Numbered from the stretch's first letter, positions 33,660-45,800 are shown. The stretch: 64,000 nt of DNA from Umbilicaria muhlenbergii (GCA_000611775.1 KK106984.1:92364-156363); one strand, 5' to 3'. Made by a program: numbers and translations. Notes: generated by a model from the sequence alone, not told the origin.

Positions 33660-35193
33660 TCAGAGTCTCGAAGATCCTTTCGGCCTTTCCAGCTGCTTCG
33701 TCTTGTTCTGGTAGTTCTTGACCAGCTGCCGTATAGCCAGATCCAACAGGACGTCTTCTGATCCGCCAGGAATCCTGGCACCTGGCACTTCTCGATATAT
33801 CCCTGCGGAGGGTCAGAACTAGGTTCGCATTCACGAGGCAACCCAGAATCGAAGACCTACGTTCGGCAATCTCTCCCTGCCCCGTTCTCGTAAATCCGTT
33901 GCCTCCAAAGAGCAATACGGCACACCTAGCACATTCGTCCAACACAATGCCCGCCTGAGCTTTACAGAGGCCAGTCAATCCACCCAATTCCACGTCAGCC
34001 TCCTCCTTTTTGAGCTTTGTCATCTGATAAACAAATTGCTCCACCCAAGCCCACTGTGTTTCCAACAACGCCCCCGCCTTCGCGAGCCGATGCCTTACGA
34101 CTGGCTGCTCTATCAACGCCTTGCCGAACGCCTCCCTTTTCATCACATACTCAAAGGCCGCCGCCAGCGCCGCCCTCGCCTGTCTCGTAACTCCAATACT
34201 AATGTATAATCTCTCGTGATTGAAGTTCGTCATCACGTATTTCATGCCCATGCCTTCGGTACCGATAAGGTTGTCGACGGGAACTTTGACGTCATCGAGC
34301 TCGATGAACGTTGTACCGCCGGAGATCTGACCGGCGACTTTCAGCCGCCGCATTGACACGCCGGGGTAGTTTTTGAGCGGAACTATCAGGAGAGATAGAC
34401 CGGAAGGGCCGGGGCCGGAGGTGCGGACGGCCATGGTGGTGCAGTCGGACCAGACACCGTTTGTAATCCTAGGGACGAGAGTTAGATCTCAAGGAGAGTA
34501 GGAGAGAGAAAAGAGTACCATTTCTTGGTGCCATTGACGATGTAGTATTTGCCATCATCCGATTTGGTAGCGGTCGTTTGTATATTGGCGACGTCGGATC
34601 CGGCTTCCGGCTCCGTGATAGCGATACAAGATCTCTTCTTGCCAAGTAATAGGTCTGGCAACCACCGTTCCTGCAGTCTCTTACTGCCAAACTTGATAAT
34701 AGGGGGGATGCCAAAAGCCAGTCCAGCGGTGAGAGAGCTTGGGGGACCGGCCAAGCCAAGTCGGTTCATCTGCTAGCGTTTAGTCAAAGCTGCCACAGTT
34801 GCCAATGAGATGAATCACCTCGTCTTGATAGATGAGCGTGTGAAAGTAATCGAACTCCTCCACCTTCACTACCCCCAGTATGTCGTGCACGCCCAACTTC
34901 TTCAACCATTCGACCGGTAAAGGGGAAGGCAGATTCGGTATCAGCATGTTGGCTTTGGCGAATATTCCGAAGACGTGTTCGGGGACCAGCTCTTCGCGCT
35001 CCCAGTCCATGGCGTACTGGAGGAGATGCTCTTGGATGAAGGCGCGGCATGCTTTCTGCCATCTGTGGTGATTTTCGGTCTGGAAGATGTTAGTATTTCA
35101 GATACGAACACGCTAAGACGTGGGATCTCTGACATAGTAAGGGGATGGTAGCCCGGCGAGGTAGGGTGGCTCAGAGAACGGGATTGGAGTCAT
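33660..35193 (-). CDS. acyl-CoA dehydrogenase
   Basis: A 440-residue FAD-dependent acyl-CoA dehydrogenase, introducing the alpha-beta double bond in acyl-CoA. Five exons: 35193-35134, 35079-34819, 34769-34519, 34468-33861 and 33802-33660; introns of 49-58 nt. Domain order is standard: N-terminal helices from ACRAFIQEHL, the FAD-domain signature CIAITEPEAGSDVANI, the beta-barrel IVNGTKKWITNGVWSD, then the C-terminal helices GIVLDECARCAVLLFGGNGF and ERIYREVPGARIPGGSEDVL. The ending lacks a clear peroxisomal SKL-type signal and the start (MTPIPFSEPP) is not an obvious mitochondrial presequence. Fungal members of this subgroup are often near catabolic genes. The acyl chain preference cannot be read. 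The catalytic glutamate is not assigned with confidence. Confidence 0.93.
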
Positions 35194-36000
35194 GATGGTG
35201 TGGGTTGGGGTGGTAGTGGAGCAAGTATGCAATATAGCTGGTTGGGGAGCGCTAAATGGGCCCTCGTAACCGCTGTGGTCAAGGTACGAAGTATGAGAAA
35301 TACTCGGAGAGCAAGCAGGATATCATCATGGCATCAAAGGACGCGTGGGAAGTAATCGGTCCTCGGGGTGGAACATTATGCGGGGAGAGCTTGGCGTAAG
35401 TCCGGAGGTCTCCAAGACCGAGGCCCGGCAGGGCTCCAGTCATGCAAAAATGATCCACCGTGAGGGGACCTCTCGCTTGAGGCATGTGTTGGGCGCCCAG
35501 TTGGGTTTGACTCGAGTTGAATGTTGTGTGTTGCACTAAGAAGCTTCCTCGCACTGGCCGCGATTGCCTTTTGCCTGGGTAGCTCAGTTGTGCAAGGTCA
35601 CGTTCAACTGGCCGTGTGTGGTCCCATCAGCTCCTCCTTTGTTTTCTGCATGAGCTTGCATGACTAAGCAAATAAGCGGACGGGACGACGAGTTTTAATC
35701 ACGTGCAGGCCATAGCCCTACCGGCTTTAATGTTATTCCCGCTAAACGTCATTATATACCAACCTCGGGGGCTGATTTTCATTTATTTTATATGTTTCAG
35801 GTTTACCCAATAGAGATTTTAGATAGATATGTAGATTGTAGCCTCATGGCATTTGAATTCAATTTTTGATGAAATTTTTCCAAGTGGCGCTAACCCTAAA
35901 GCGGCTAGCTCCCCGAACAGAGTGTTCGATGTTTGTTCGAAAATACGCGTTTTTAAACCACCAAACATCATACATCATGACGTCTTTTACAGTAAGTTAT
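35194..36000. other. intergenic; possible transposon terminus near 35883
   Basis: No gene is supported. Near 35883-35960 the sequence GCTAACCCTAAAGCGGCTAG, then CCCCGAACA and TTCGAAAATACGCG, resembles the start of pogo/Fot1-like DNA transposons that I recall from ascomycetes. No matching inverted terminus was found nearby, so this is weak. Confidence 0.3.
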
Positions 36001-36240
36001 AACCCCATTCTGCTGCCTGCCTCCGCCGCTGCCGCCTCCGCCCCTGCTGCCGCTACCCCTGCTGCCTCCGCCGCTGCCGCCTCCGCCCCTGCTGCCGCTG
36101 CCCCTGCTGCCGCTGCCGCTGCTGCCTCCACCGCTGCTGTCTCTGCTGTTGCTGCCTTTGCTGTTGCTGCCTTTGCTGTTGCTGCCTTTGCTGTTGCTGC
36201 TTTTTTTGCTCACTGTTCTGCTTGTTTTGCTCACTGTCCT
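36001..36240. repeat. compound Ala-coding minisatellite
   Basis: A 45-base unit of GCTGCC/GCCGCT/TCCGCC triplets occurs twice or more (about 36016-36110), followed by four copies of an 18-base unit GCTGTTGCTGCCTTTGCT (about 36145-36205) and two copies of a ~22-base GCTCACTG.TCTGCTTGT unit. Plus-strand frame 35866-36288 reads it as a poly-Ala protein, probably not a real gene. Confidence 0.75.
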
Positions 36241-36807
36241 GCTTGTGAGCATAAGCTAACAGGATGTAGCTCATCAACATCTCAGTGACACTTCACTCAG
36301 TGATGACATCTGATGATGCTCCTCCTCCTCCTCCTCCTCACAACAACAAGGGCAATCTGCCCGCTGACAAGGTCATGCTGCCTGATGCAGATGATGAGGA
36401 GGAGGAGGAGAGTGACATCATTGTGATGACAAAGAAAGCTCCTGAGCCTCTCATATCTCAGGCTTTCAAGAGAAAAGGCAAGTGAAAGTGAGCCTCTACT
36501 GTGATGATCTCAGGTGTGATGCTTGACTGAGCAAGTTGAGTTGTACCTTGATGAAGCTACCTATTTACTCAAGGTACGCACTTATGTACTATGATTCATG
36601 ATAGGCCCTAGCGTAGTTATAGTCAGATCATAGTGAACACTCATTCATTGCGTGGAAGCATCAACCACTGCTTCAATCACATCAGATGAGTGAGTATCAT
36701 GCTTCTGATGATAGTCAAATGGGACTTTCTCTACAGAGCTTTTTGACAAGGGACTGTTGTAGAACGGTTCTTTTACAAAGCATGATGTATGTTGCTCAAT
36801 CCTCTGG
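36241..36807. other. CpG-poor stretch, possible decayed repeat
   Basis: From about 36240 the base texture changes: CpG becomes rare and TGA/TCA/ATG words dominate, as in the 41-57 kb block. A 66-codon frame (36285-36485) with a Pro run and an Asp/Glu run is seen, without known family. It looks like a hypermutated repeat fragment abutting the GFAT remnant. Confidence 0.4.
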
Positions 36808-37783
36808 GTAACAAAGCACACTCATGTATGGCTGTCAGAGGCACCTTTGAGGAAGTCACAGAGGTGCTCATCACCATTGAACTGGCTTCCAGCTTTGAGG
36901 ATTTTCAGCCCCTGATTTTCCGCAATGATACCTGCGTCTTCGTCTCCCAGCGAGGTGAAACGACTGATCTCCTTATCGCGCTGCGCTATTGCCCAGAGCG
37001 AGGTGCCCCCTCTGTCAGCATTATCAACGTGCTTAGGTCCTTGATCTTGACCCTTACGCATTGCGGTGTCCACATCAATCCTGATCTTGAGATTGGAGTT
37101 GCTTCTACGAAAGTGTACGTGTCTCAGTTCGCAACGTTGGTCATGTTTCGCACTCTGCCTGAGTGAAGACCGCCCCTGCAAGCAGAAGCGCAAAAACGAA
37201 ATCATCAAAGGATTTGCGAATCCTCCCGACCGGTCTAAACAGGTCTTGTGACTGCACAAAACGATTCGTGTGCTGTGCGCCAAGTCATTGCGGAATTAAA
37301 AGTGGCTTCTCTTGTTGTTAAGCCAGTTCCCACTGCGCTCAAGGGTACGTCTGCCCTAACCGCCATATGCTTTTGAACACCGCCAACCCCTCCCGCAGGC
37401 ACGCTCTCAATCAGAGAATTATCCTACCTGCACCGCGAAGCCATCCGTTCCGACGAGCTCAAACACGGCGTCGTCGCCCTTGTCAACGAAGAAATGCCCA
37501 TCTTCATGATCCCAACCCAAGGGCCAAGACGACGATTCCGTCAAATTGATGAACGCTTAGAACAAGTCATTGCTCGCGGTGGCCGTCCGATCATTCCATG
37601 CAACCGAGGCGCTTTTGAACCGTCGGGAAGGTGCGAGGATGTGGAGATCCTGAGGACTGTTGATGGTTCGCAGGACCTGCTGAATGTTACTCCCCTCAGC
37701 TTATGGCGTATTGTCTCGCGGTCGCAGAGGGCCTGGATGTGGTATGGCCAAGAATTTTGGCGAAGGCGGTTACGGTCGAGTGA
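36808..37783 (+). pseudogene. C-terminal half of glutamine:fructose-6-phosphate aminotransferase (GFAT), decayed
   Basis: Homology to the isomerase (SIS) half of GFAT, the first enzyme of UDP-GlcNAc/chitin synthesis. Readable blocks: MAVRGTFEEVTEVLITIELA, DTCVFVSQRGETTDLLIALR, ERGAPSVSIINV, THCGVHINPDLEIGVASTKV, then after a frame change a SEDR..KQKR segment, GTLSIRELSYLHREAI, DELKHGVVALVNEEMPIFMI, and QVIARGGRPIIPCN, ending near VAEGLDV and LAKAVTVE plus a stop at 37781-37783. A GT-AG intron (37345-37398) sits where it would join ALK and GTLSIRELSY, so the copy arose by DNA duplication, not from mRNA. The N-terminal glutaminase half is absent. There are at least three frame changes and diverged residues in SIS motifs. 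The functional gene must lie elsewhere. Confidence 0.88.
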
Positions 37784-38419
37784 GGTGGGGTCACTGCCGG
37801 CTATGATGCTTTCCGCTCGGTAGTGGTGCGGAGGGGTCGCAGTAATAATAATGACGCAGCTCTGGTGGCAGGTTTTTTGCGCCGGCGTCTGTTCGGTTGG
37901 CGTTCAGGGAGTGGATGGGAGTTCTTGTTGCTTGGTCCGGCATCTTGCCAGGGCCGACGAGGCCGGCAGTCAATAGGATTGGGGCGTTGTGCGGAGCGTA
38001 CCCAAAGTTGTGTGTTTATTGTTGGTGTACGCAGGCGACTTGGTGCTACTGTTCAAAGGCTAAGCCAGTCGGCACACCTGGAGAGCTCCCTTGTATCAAC
38101 ATATTCAAGTCTCTTGGCCAGGTTCGGGCGTGATACCGTCAGATTGATCGCTAATCCAAACATAGTCCGACCGTTACATACAATGTTGCATGTTACTGCG
38201 TTCACTCGAGTTCCGACCTTGTATGCATCCCAGCTCCGCTCTCTCCATCACCAAGCTCAGCTCTAGCCCGTTCATGATCTCCTTCAAGTTCGTGTGTATT
38301 CGCTGAAGTCTCAAGCTCCCCCGTATTCGTCCATTTCTTCTCATCAATTTTGCGTGGATCTTTCAGCGCACTTTTGATATTGCTCTGACAGGAGCCATTC
38401 CTGCCCACTGCCAAGCAAA
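37784..38419. other. intergenic; no supported gene
   Basis: Sequence between the GFAT remnant and the HNH gene. Short overlapping frames lack domain signals. Confidence 0.45.
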
Positions 38420-39406
38420 CTATATATCTTGAACGGCAGTCAGACGACTGAACAGCTCAAACTCCATCCTTTCCTCCGGCATTGGGCCGTCACGTATGTC
38501 TCCAAGTATGTCCGAACCAGGCGGGAAGTCGTGCTCGAAGTGCGGTACGCCATTGCCTCGCATGTTAGCCAGGACCGACTGTCTGAAATGCCAACATAAC
38601 AGCTGATCAACAGGTCGGTCAGGATTGTTGAGGAATCTCTGATCAAGATGTTGGCCAGCAATATTCTTTCCATCTCGCGCAAAGAATGTGATCCGATGGT
38701 CATCCTATAATGATTGTCAACCATTGCAACATTGTAAAAGAGTCTAAAAAAAATTGCATACGTCAGGATTGATTGAGACTCCATAAGTGTCAAATAACTG
38801 ATGAATATCACTTCGAAGTAACAGTCCATTCTGCACAGAATTGATCGATCCTCCCTTGACTGATGGCTTGGTGATCCAGCGATCAAAGTTGTGCTGTTTC
38901 CAGTAACCCTCATAAGCTAACGGAAAGATATGCGCGGCGTCAAAGCCTGTCCAGGACCCAACATCAGCATTGATGGCCTCTTCCCCTGTTATGACACATC
39001 GAGGATCTCGTAAACGGATAGCATCACGAAAAGCTGGAGTGCGAGTTCCAGTTGAGTGCGAAATGGTACGGACAAGCCATGCCTCATCACTGACTGAGAA
39101 GGAACCTGCTTTGATAACTTAGCTACTGGAAACATCAATAAACAGTTGTTGGTGTATGAGCTCACAGGAAGTGATGATGTAGTAATTCCCTGCTTGAAGC
39201 GGATCCCCGTTCCTTGGAATTGTTGCGTCGGCTTCATTGAGCTGCAGTTCAAAAGTGGTTGTGAAGATGAATAGGATTTCTACCATGAAGTAGAAGTTTG
39301 CATTCGTGACACCATTCGTCAGGACTAGCCCTCCAAGCACCTTGGTTGGATCCTTAGAATCGTAGATGAAAACATTCCGTCCTGCTGAACGGTTGGCAGC
39401 AGGCAT
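38420..39406 (-). CDS. fungal HNH endonuclease-domain protein
   Basis: A 289-residue protein of the fungal HNH (HNH_2-type) family. Exons: 39406-39166, 39105-38762 and 38704-38420, joined in frame with 60- and 57-nt introns. The N-terminal half has the family block RNVFIYDSKDPTKVLGGLVL and NGVTNANF, then DPLQAGNYYII. The nuclease half starts at FRDAIRLRDPRCVITG; the HNH residues fall in DAAHIFPLAYEG (His), SVQNGLLLRSDIHQLFD (Asn and His), then RFLNNPDRPVDQLL and PHFEHDFPPGSDIL. Such genes are abundant and variable in filamentous fungi and are often found near repeats. Whether the protein cleaves DNA in the cell is unknown. It sits just outside the transposon-rich block. Confidence 0.87.
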
Positions 39407-39862
39407 AGTTTCCAGGCGGAGAAGAAATGAGCTGCGTAGGTTTGAGCAGAAGCGCGGCGGTGACAGCTCACAAGAATGAGGTACACGTTACCTGACAACA
39501 GATTCAGGCCTAAGGTTTAAGGGAGTACTTCTGGGCAGAGTACCATATTGGTCCAATGTTATTGCGACGGTGATGTTGTTCGAGAATGCTGGCGACTCAC
39601 AATGGAAAATACGAAATACGGTATGACATGATAAGAGTGTGTGTCTACCTTACCTACCTTACCTAAGTTAGCGGCCGCTCATGCTTCGCTAACACTGATC
39701 CACCACCTTGCCTTCCGGTGTATCAAAGACGTTCTCCTCTCTGCGCCTACAAGTCACCCTGATGTGACTTGCACATTCGCGCAATACTGCACTGCTAGGC
39801 GCAAACATTTGCTATGCAATTCTTGGTGTCCTCCTTCGTTCCACCTAGACCCGCACGTACAA
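39407..39862. other. intergenic with CCTTACC repeat words
   Basis: TACCTTACCTACCTTACCTAAG lies at about 39648-39668. An open frame without ATG continues into the IPK1 gene and may be the remains of its 5' part. Confidence 0.4.
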
Positions 39863-40623
39863 ATGGCTGAACCCCCTATAAAGATAACTTCCTACACCTC
39901 GAGATCACGCGCTCTTTTGCTGGTTACGGACATGACACCCGCAGGTAATCAAGGATCAGTCGTCATTGAGTTCAAACCAAAGTGGCTCACACCGTCGCCC
40001 TCAGCTCCTGCGGGATCGAGAAGATGCAGGACCTGTGCACTACAAGCAATGAGAAAGGCATCTAGCACCTACAAGGATACGCTGTCCTCTGATCACCACC
40101 TCCAGTGTGCGCCCTTGAACCTTTGCCCGCTGGATCTTGTGTCAGAAGACTCGCACAGGGTGCGCTTAGCTGTGAAAGCTATCATGGACGATTCAAAATG
40201 TCCACCTTCAATAAGATCGTGGGTTGAGTATCGCCTTGCAGAATTCTTCACAGGGAGCCCGATAATTCGCCTACTGCAGTCTTTGCAGCAACAATTGGAT
40301 CCCAAGGGCATCCTTCAAGTTGATACGAACAACCCTGAATTTCTGACTGCGACGACGCTTAGAGACTGTACTATGTTCGTTGTGGTAGGTTTGTCGTGTT
40401 AGTTGCCCGGTAATAGAGCTGAATGTGATACTAGGTTCCTTCTCAAGGCTACGGGGATGTGCACGCTCGTCTCGGTGACCTCGATTGGAAAACGCCGGGT
40501 GGGAGAAAGGCCGAGTATTGGCTGGACACGGAGAGACGACTGATTGACGAGGGCTGGTATACGGGAACGGAAGAGAGTGCTACTCGTCATAGAGTTCAAG
40601 ATGAGCAGTGGTGTAACGTCTGA
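39863..40623 (+). CDS. inositol-pentakisphosphate 2-kinase (IPK1), N-lobe apparently missing
   Basis: Homology to the C-terminal lobe of Ins(1,3,4,5,6)P5 2-kinase, which makes phytate (IP6), a cofactor in mRNA export. Visible landmarks: LLVTDMTPAG, VIEFKPKWLTPSPSAP (the EFKPKW box), RRCRTCALQAMR (Cys pair), CPLDLVS, TLRDCTMFV, and after a 50-nt intron (40385-40434) GDVHARLGDLDWKTPGGRKA, AEYWLDTERRLIDEGW. Two exons give about 236 residues from the first in-frame ATG (39863), while fungal IPK1 is usually 350-480. The ATP-binding N-lobe and its glycine-rich loop are not found upstream, so the gene is probably 5'-truncated and perhaps inactive. Missed upstream exons cannot be excluded. Confidence 0.7.
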
Positions 40624-41428
40624 GACTTCGCCGGCTTTATGGGTCTTGTCTGAGCAGCCCATCATACTCTGCAGTGGATACCAGGTCATAATCCAAGGGC
40701 TCATTACGCACTTGACTCTGGACCGTCGTGGTACGCTGTAAAGGGCCAGGCGTCTGGGGTGTCATGCGAGGACTTGGCTACCTCCAAGATTGCATGGTAT
40801 CTGCTGGCTCAACCTGCTCCTTGAACAGAGGCGCATTTGTTCCAAAGCTTCCACCCTCATGCTCGAACTGCCAGAAGTACTTCAAGACTCCCAACCGCAT
40901 GCATGTGACGTTTCCCACATCGCTTCCACACCCAAAACCCACTGAGAATACTTCTCTCTTACCCTCCGCACCCAGTCCTCTCGCTTCGTCTCGCAGTCCA
41001 CGCTCACTTCCCGCATACTCGCTCAAACGTCCCCATCTGCTTTCGAGGTATATCCGCCCTACGCCACACGGAGGCTGCCAGCCCATTTTGCGCTGCTCAC
41101 CCGATGCCGGAACTGGCTGGTGGATAAGCTGAGCCTTGATAGATAACCAAGATAGGTAAGCCTGGCGGTGTCAATGGGTTCCCTTGTATGAGTAAAAGGC
41201 ACAATGAAGTAGCATAAGAAATGGGAGCACAGACTGCACAGCTCATGCGGGCACAAGATGCCTTACCTTACCTCACCTTGTCTTGCACGGTACGGTACGC
41301 TAAGGTACGGTAGGTATTACAGGTACCTTAGTACTTTACCTTACCTTAGAGGCCGTACGCCAAGTTAGTCCACTGTAGTTAGTCAGTTATGCAACAGTCA
41401 TTTAATAATAGCGGTTATTATTGTAACG
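40624..41428. other. intergenic; TACC/CCTTA-rich border of the AT block
   Basis: No gene seen. At 41266-41352 a dense cluster of CCTTACCTTACC, ACGGTACGGTACG and AGGTACCTTAG words forms an imperfect palindromic patch immediately before base composition shifts to AT-rich. Confidence 0.55.
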
Positions 41429-42543
41429 GGTGGTGTCGTAGTGACCGGAGTAGTACTATCGTTCAATGAACTATAGGTATGGTTCAATGAACTAGACAAG
41501 GTTCAATGAACTATCATGATCATATAATGATCTTAGGGTTAAGATCAAGTGAGGGAACTAGTAGTCGTAGACTTAAGAGATTGCATTTGATACATGAGTT
41601 GAGCATGAACTTCTAACTATGAATCTACCTGTGATTATATAGACTATAGGAGACTCATGTGCTCAGTGTACTCATCATGCTCATCACAGTGAGCAAGGTG
41701 AGCAACATGATGTAACACTTCATGCTCATCATGCTCAACAGGTGAGCAAGGTGAACAGTATCATGTGTACATTCACACTGCATACTTTGCTAATATTATA
41801 GTGCAGGAGCCTTAACATTAGCTTCTCTCTTAAAATTTCTGTCCTCAAAAATTTAAACATCTTCATGTTTTTTTTCTGAGTGCAAAAGAAACTGAACTCC
41901 TCTCAGTGATGTCATAATCTTCTTCATAAACTCAACCTCACTCCTTTTGTCATGTGATCATGTAGGTGATGTGTTGATGATGTGAAAGATTACTGCATGA
42001 ATGATGATTTTGAAAAGTGTGTTACTTATGTTCAGACTGAAAAGTCCTGTGATCTTTCTTTTAGTAATGCTGACTGAGAAAAGGTGAAAGCTGAATTAAC
42101 TTTCTTGAAGGAAAAGACTTCTGCTGCTGAGGAAATAATTATTGCTGAGGCATCAGCTAAATTAATCTGTTTGTGCAAACAGAAAAGACTGTTGCAACAC
42201 TGTCAGAAAGACTTCATCTCTCATGAGTTCATAAATATTAAAGAGTTGAAGGTGAAGAAGAGCAAGCAAGCAGAGGTTTCAACTTTAATTATTATTTTCA
42301 AACTTTTTAACTTCTTAATGTTGAATGACTTCTGAGGTCTGAGTTCTGTTGTTGAAATTAATGTAACTTCACTGCATAATGAGTAAGATTCTTTTCTGAT
42401 TCTCATGTGTTTCCTGCTGTGTTGTACCCTTTTCACTTAATTAAATAATAAAGCTCATCATTAACTTTCTGTTGATTCAGGATCTTCTTTATCTTAAACT
42501 CAGCATCTTGACTCTTCAAGTTAATCTCTGATGAATTCATCTG
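41429..42543 (-). mobile_element. Ty3/Gypsy fossil, antisense, left part
   Basis: Left remnant of an antisense Gypsy element whose right part continues at 50848. It begins with an LTR-like TGTAACGGGT at 41429. Three copies of GGTTCAATGAACTA (first with C) occur at 41460-41513. The element is heavily decayed and was split by insertion of the element at 42544-50842. It is old and has many breaks. Confidence 0.5.
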
Positions 42544-42824
42544 TGTCAGGGCCACCATATAATAGTATGACAGTACAACACTAGTACGACACTATAGTAC
42601 GACACTATAGTACGACATTATATAGATATGATGACTCAGCGCCTAGCACCTTGGCATCAAGTGAAAACTCTTCACAAGGAGGTTTGGAAACCTGCTTCCT
42701 CAGTGATCAGTTTTGCCACTGAATAAAAGATGTATAACCACTGCATTGACTCTATCGTGACTTTTGCCTATGATACCCCGTTCAAACATCAGTATGATGA
42801 CTGTTGTACACTCAGCTCCTTACA
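42544..42824 (+). repeat. 5' LTR
   Basis: 281 bases, TGTCAG...TTACA, same length as the copy at 50562. It contains ACACTA/TACGAC short repeats in its first third. Confidence 0.92.
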
Positions 42825-45800
42825 TACTGATCGCTCAGTACCTTCAGGCGAACGGTCACGTCAGAAGCATAAGACATGATGGCATCAACACTTCAATCTT
42901 GTCAGGTCAGTGAAACAGTCAACAATCAAGCTGAGGCAGGCCCTTCAATTAGCAGGTTTACATTATCAGTTGTTGATACCCCTACTTCTGACATCATTAA
43001 TGATGATGAACATATCACTGCAGGCAACCTTAATGACATCATTGAAGACCTTGAGGCAGTCACTGCTCATAATCAGGAGGTCATCAAGCGTCAGTGATTA
43101 CAGTTATGACACATATGACAAGAAATTAAGTTTGAGGACAATAAAAAGGAGCTTCAAGAGCTTAATCAACATCTGCAAGAAGATCCTTCAACTATGATTA
43201 CAGCAAACTCAGGGAATAACACAGGTTCATCACATGAATTATGATGTTGAGTTATGACAGACATCACACCTCCCTCTTTTCAATGCCTCATAAAGTCATG
43301 AGAGCCTCACCTCTATGCAGGAGGTGTCAAAGTCATGAGATGAAGACTTCAAAAATACCTGAATGAAATCAATCAGAATCAGAAGCTGATGTCAGAGCAA
43401 TTCTCTACTGAATGAGATTTCATCATCTGAGCAGGCACCTACCTTGAGAAAACAATCATGAGTGACTGATGAAAGCAAAAAGAGCAGCATGATCACACCT
43501 GAGTCATTTATGACAACTTTTTAAAGGTTCTAGAGAAGAACCTATCCCCTGATGAAGACATGAATGAACAAAATATCATCACTTTCAATGCAGCTGAATT
43601 TTGTAATCATGATACAATCACCTTCTGATACAATAAATTATCAGAACTCTACCGCTTCCTTTCAGCTTCACATAAGGAAATCAGTGAGATGCTCATTCAA
43701 GACTGCTGATGATCAAGGCTTCCTCATCACATTCTGACTGAACTATGACGTTGGGATCTGACGCAGGTTGCAAGACAGTCAGTGCAGGAAATCTCAGCAC
43801 ATCTTGACATCATCATTAATCATGAACTGTTCTGAAGCCGCTCAGACACCAAAAAGGATCATCAAAGCAAAACTGACAACAACAACAAAAGTATGACACA
43901 GACGTCATACTATGATAGAAAAGAATCTTCCACTGAACAACAAACTTCTCACCCTCAACAATTCAACTGCGGAAGAGGGAACAATTCATGAGGCTTTTAT
44001 CAAGGAAGTAGCCGTGACCAAAGTCAGAATTTAAATCACATATCAGTTGCGGAGAAAGTGATCATGACAACAACACAGACATTCACAGGACCCTCATGCT
44101 GACAAGAAGACTTTATTTCTAAGAATGAAGTGAATGCATGAAAAGCAGCAGGCCTCTGTATCAAGTGTGAAGTCATCAGTCATTGAACAAATGAATGTAT
44201 GACAGGATGATCAACAGCAGTCATTACTGCAGTTGATGTGAATAAATGATTCACAGTCAACCTTCAGCTCATCTTCTTACTTATCATTGATGATATCTCA
44301 CATCTGATATCAGGGCAGCTAAAGGTGAACTCTCATACAACAAGGGATGATCTGAAGAAAAAATACTCATATATTATTAACAATGACAGTCAAGGCAATA
44401 TTATCACATGATATGTTGTCAATGAACTGTCTTTACAAACTGAACCCTATGAAGCTCAAGTCAATGCATGAGGCAATATGATTGACTTGTCAGAATCCAT
44501 CATATTGACTATTACAGCATATGACATCAACAGTCAATCTTATCACTATAACAGCTGCTTTCTTGTCACATGAGACAACACATCAGCTCCTTTCATCCTC
44601 AGGTTATCATTCCTAGTCAATGCAAACCTGAATCATGAATATGACACGGGGAAATTCCTATGGAAAAAGGTGAGGCATATCACAGCACACTGAGTATTCA
44701 CTGTCAGTGAAAAGAAGGCGCTGAAGAACATTCTACATATGAACAACCTTTTCATTACAGAACACTTCATAGGACCGTCAGACTTAATGATTGATATGAA
44801 AAAATATACTCTACAGATGAACTCATTGTGATATGACAAAGAATATGATAATGTCTACAACAGTCTACCTCCTGAATATCATGACTTCACAGACATATTT
44901 CAGGCAGCTGAGAAGCAGTCTTTATCTGAGAGAGGTTCACATGATCATGCCATTGACTTGAAATCAGAGCAGCAACCTTCATTCAGAAAGTTATACTTGA
45001 TGTCTTCAGCTGAGCTCAATGTACTGAAGGTATATCTAGATGATGTTATGAAGACAAGCATAATCTGTAAATTAATATCATCTGCAGCTTCACCTGTTAT
45101 GTTTGTATCAAAATCAGACAGCAGCCTATGACTAGTCATTGATTATAAACGCTTGAATGATATTATCATTAAAAATCACTACTCACTACCACTTATATCA
45201 GACATGCTGAATCATCTTCAAGGAGCTAAGAAGTTCACTAAGCTGAACTGCAAGAATGCATATAATTGAATATGAATCAAGGGTGAAGATGAGTGAAAAA
45301 CAGCATTCTGAACATGATTCAGCCTGTTCAAATATCTTGTCATGTTTTTCAGTCTCACAAATGCTCCTGCTATGTTTCAAGCATTCATTGATAAGGCTCT
45401 TAATGAGTTCCTTAATATAATATGCATGATTTATCTAGATGATATCCTGATCTTCAGCAAAGATGAATTCAAACATGAGGAGCATGTATGACAAGTATTA
45501 ACTGCATTATAATGTCATGATCTTCACCTTAAGATCAGCAAATGCTCCTTTAATGCAATGAAAGTGAACTTCCTGAGGTTTAAGATCAATACCAAAGGCA
45601 TACATATGAGTTCAGAAAGGATTCACGCTGTTGAAGAATGACTACCCTCAGAGAACATTCATGAATTGCAGGTCTTTCTAGGCTTCATCAACTTTTTCCA
45701 AAGGTTTATAAGAGATTATTCATGAATTGCAGCACCACTGTTAAATCTCCTGAAAACAGGAAAGAATAAAAAGAAGACTGAGGATACATCATCCTCTCCT

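Noticed and set aside
23306-35193. A secondary-metabolite cluster (membrane protein, MpaB-like oxygenase, MFS exporter, acyl-CoA dehydrogenase)
   Set aside because: No polyketide, peptide or terpene synthase or cluster regulator is present, and a HET remnant and long gaps separate the genes. The grouping looks accidental.
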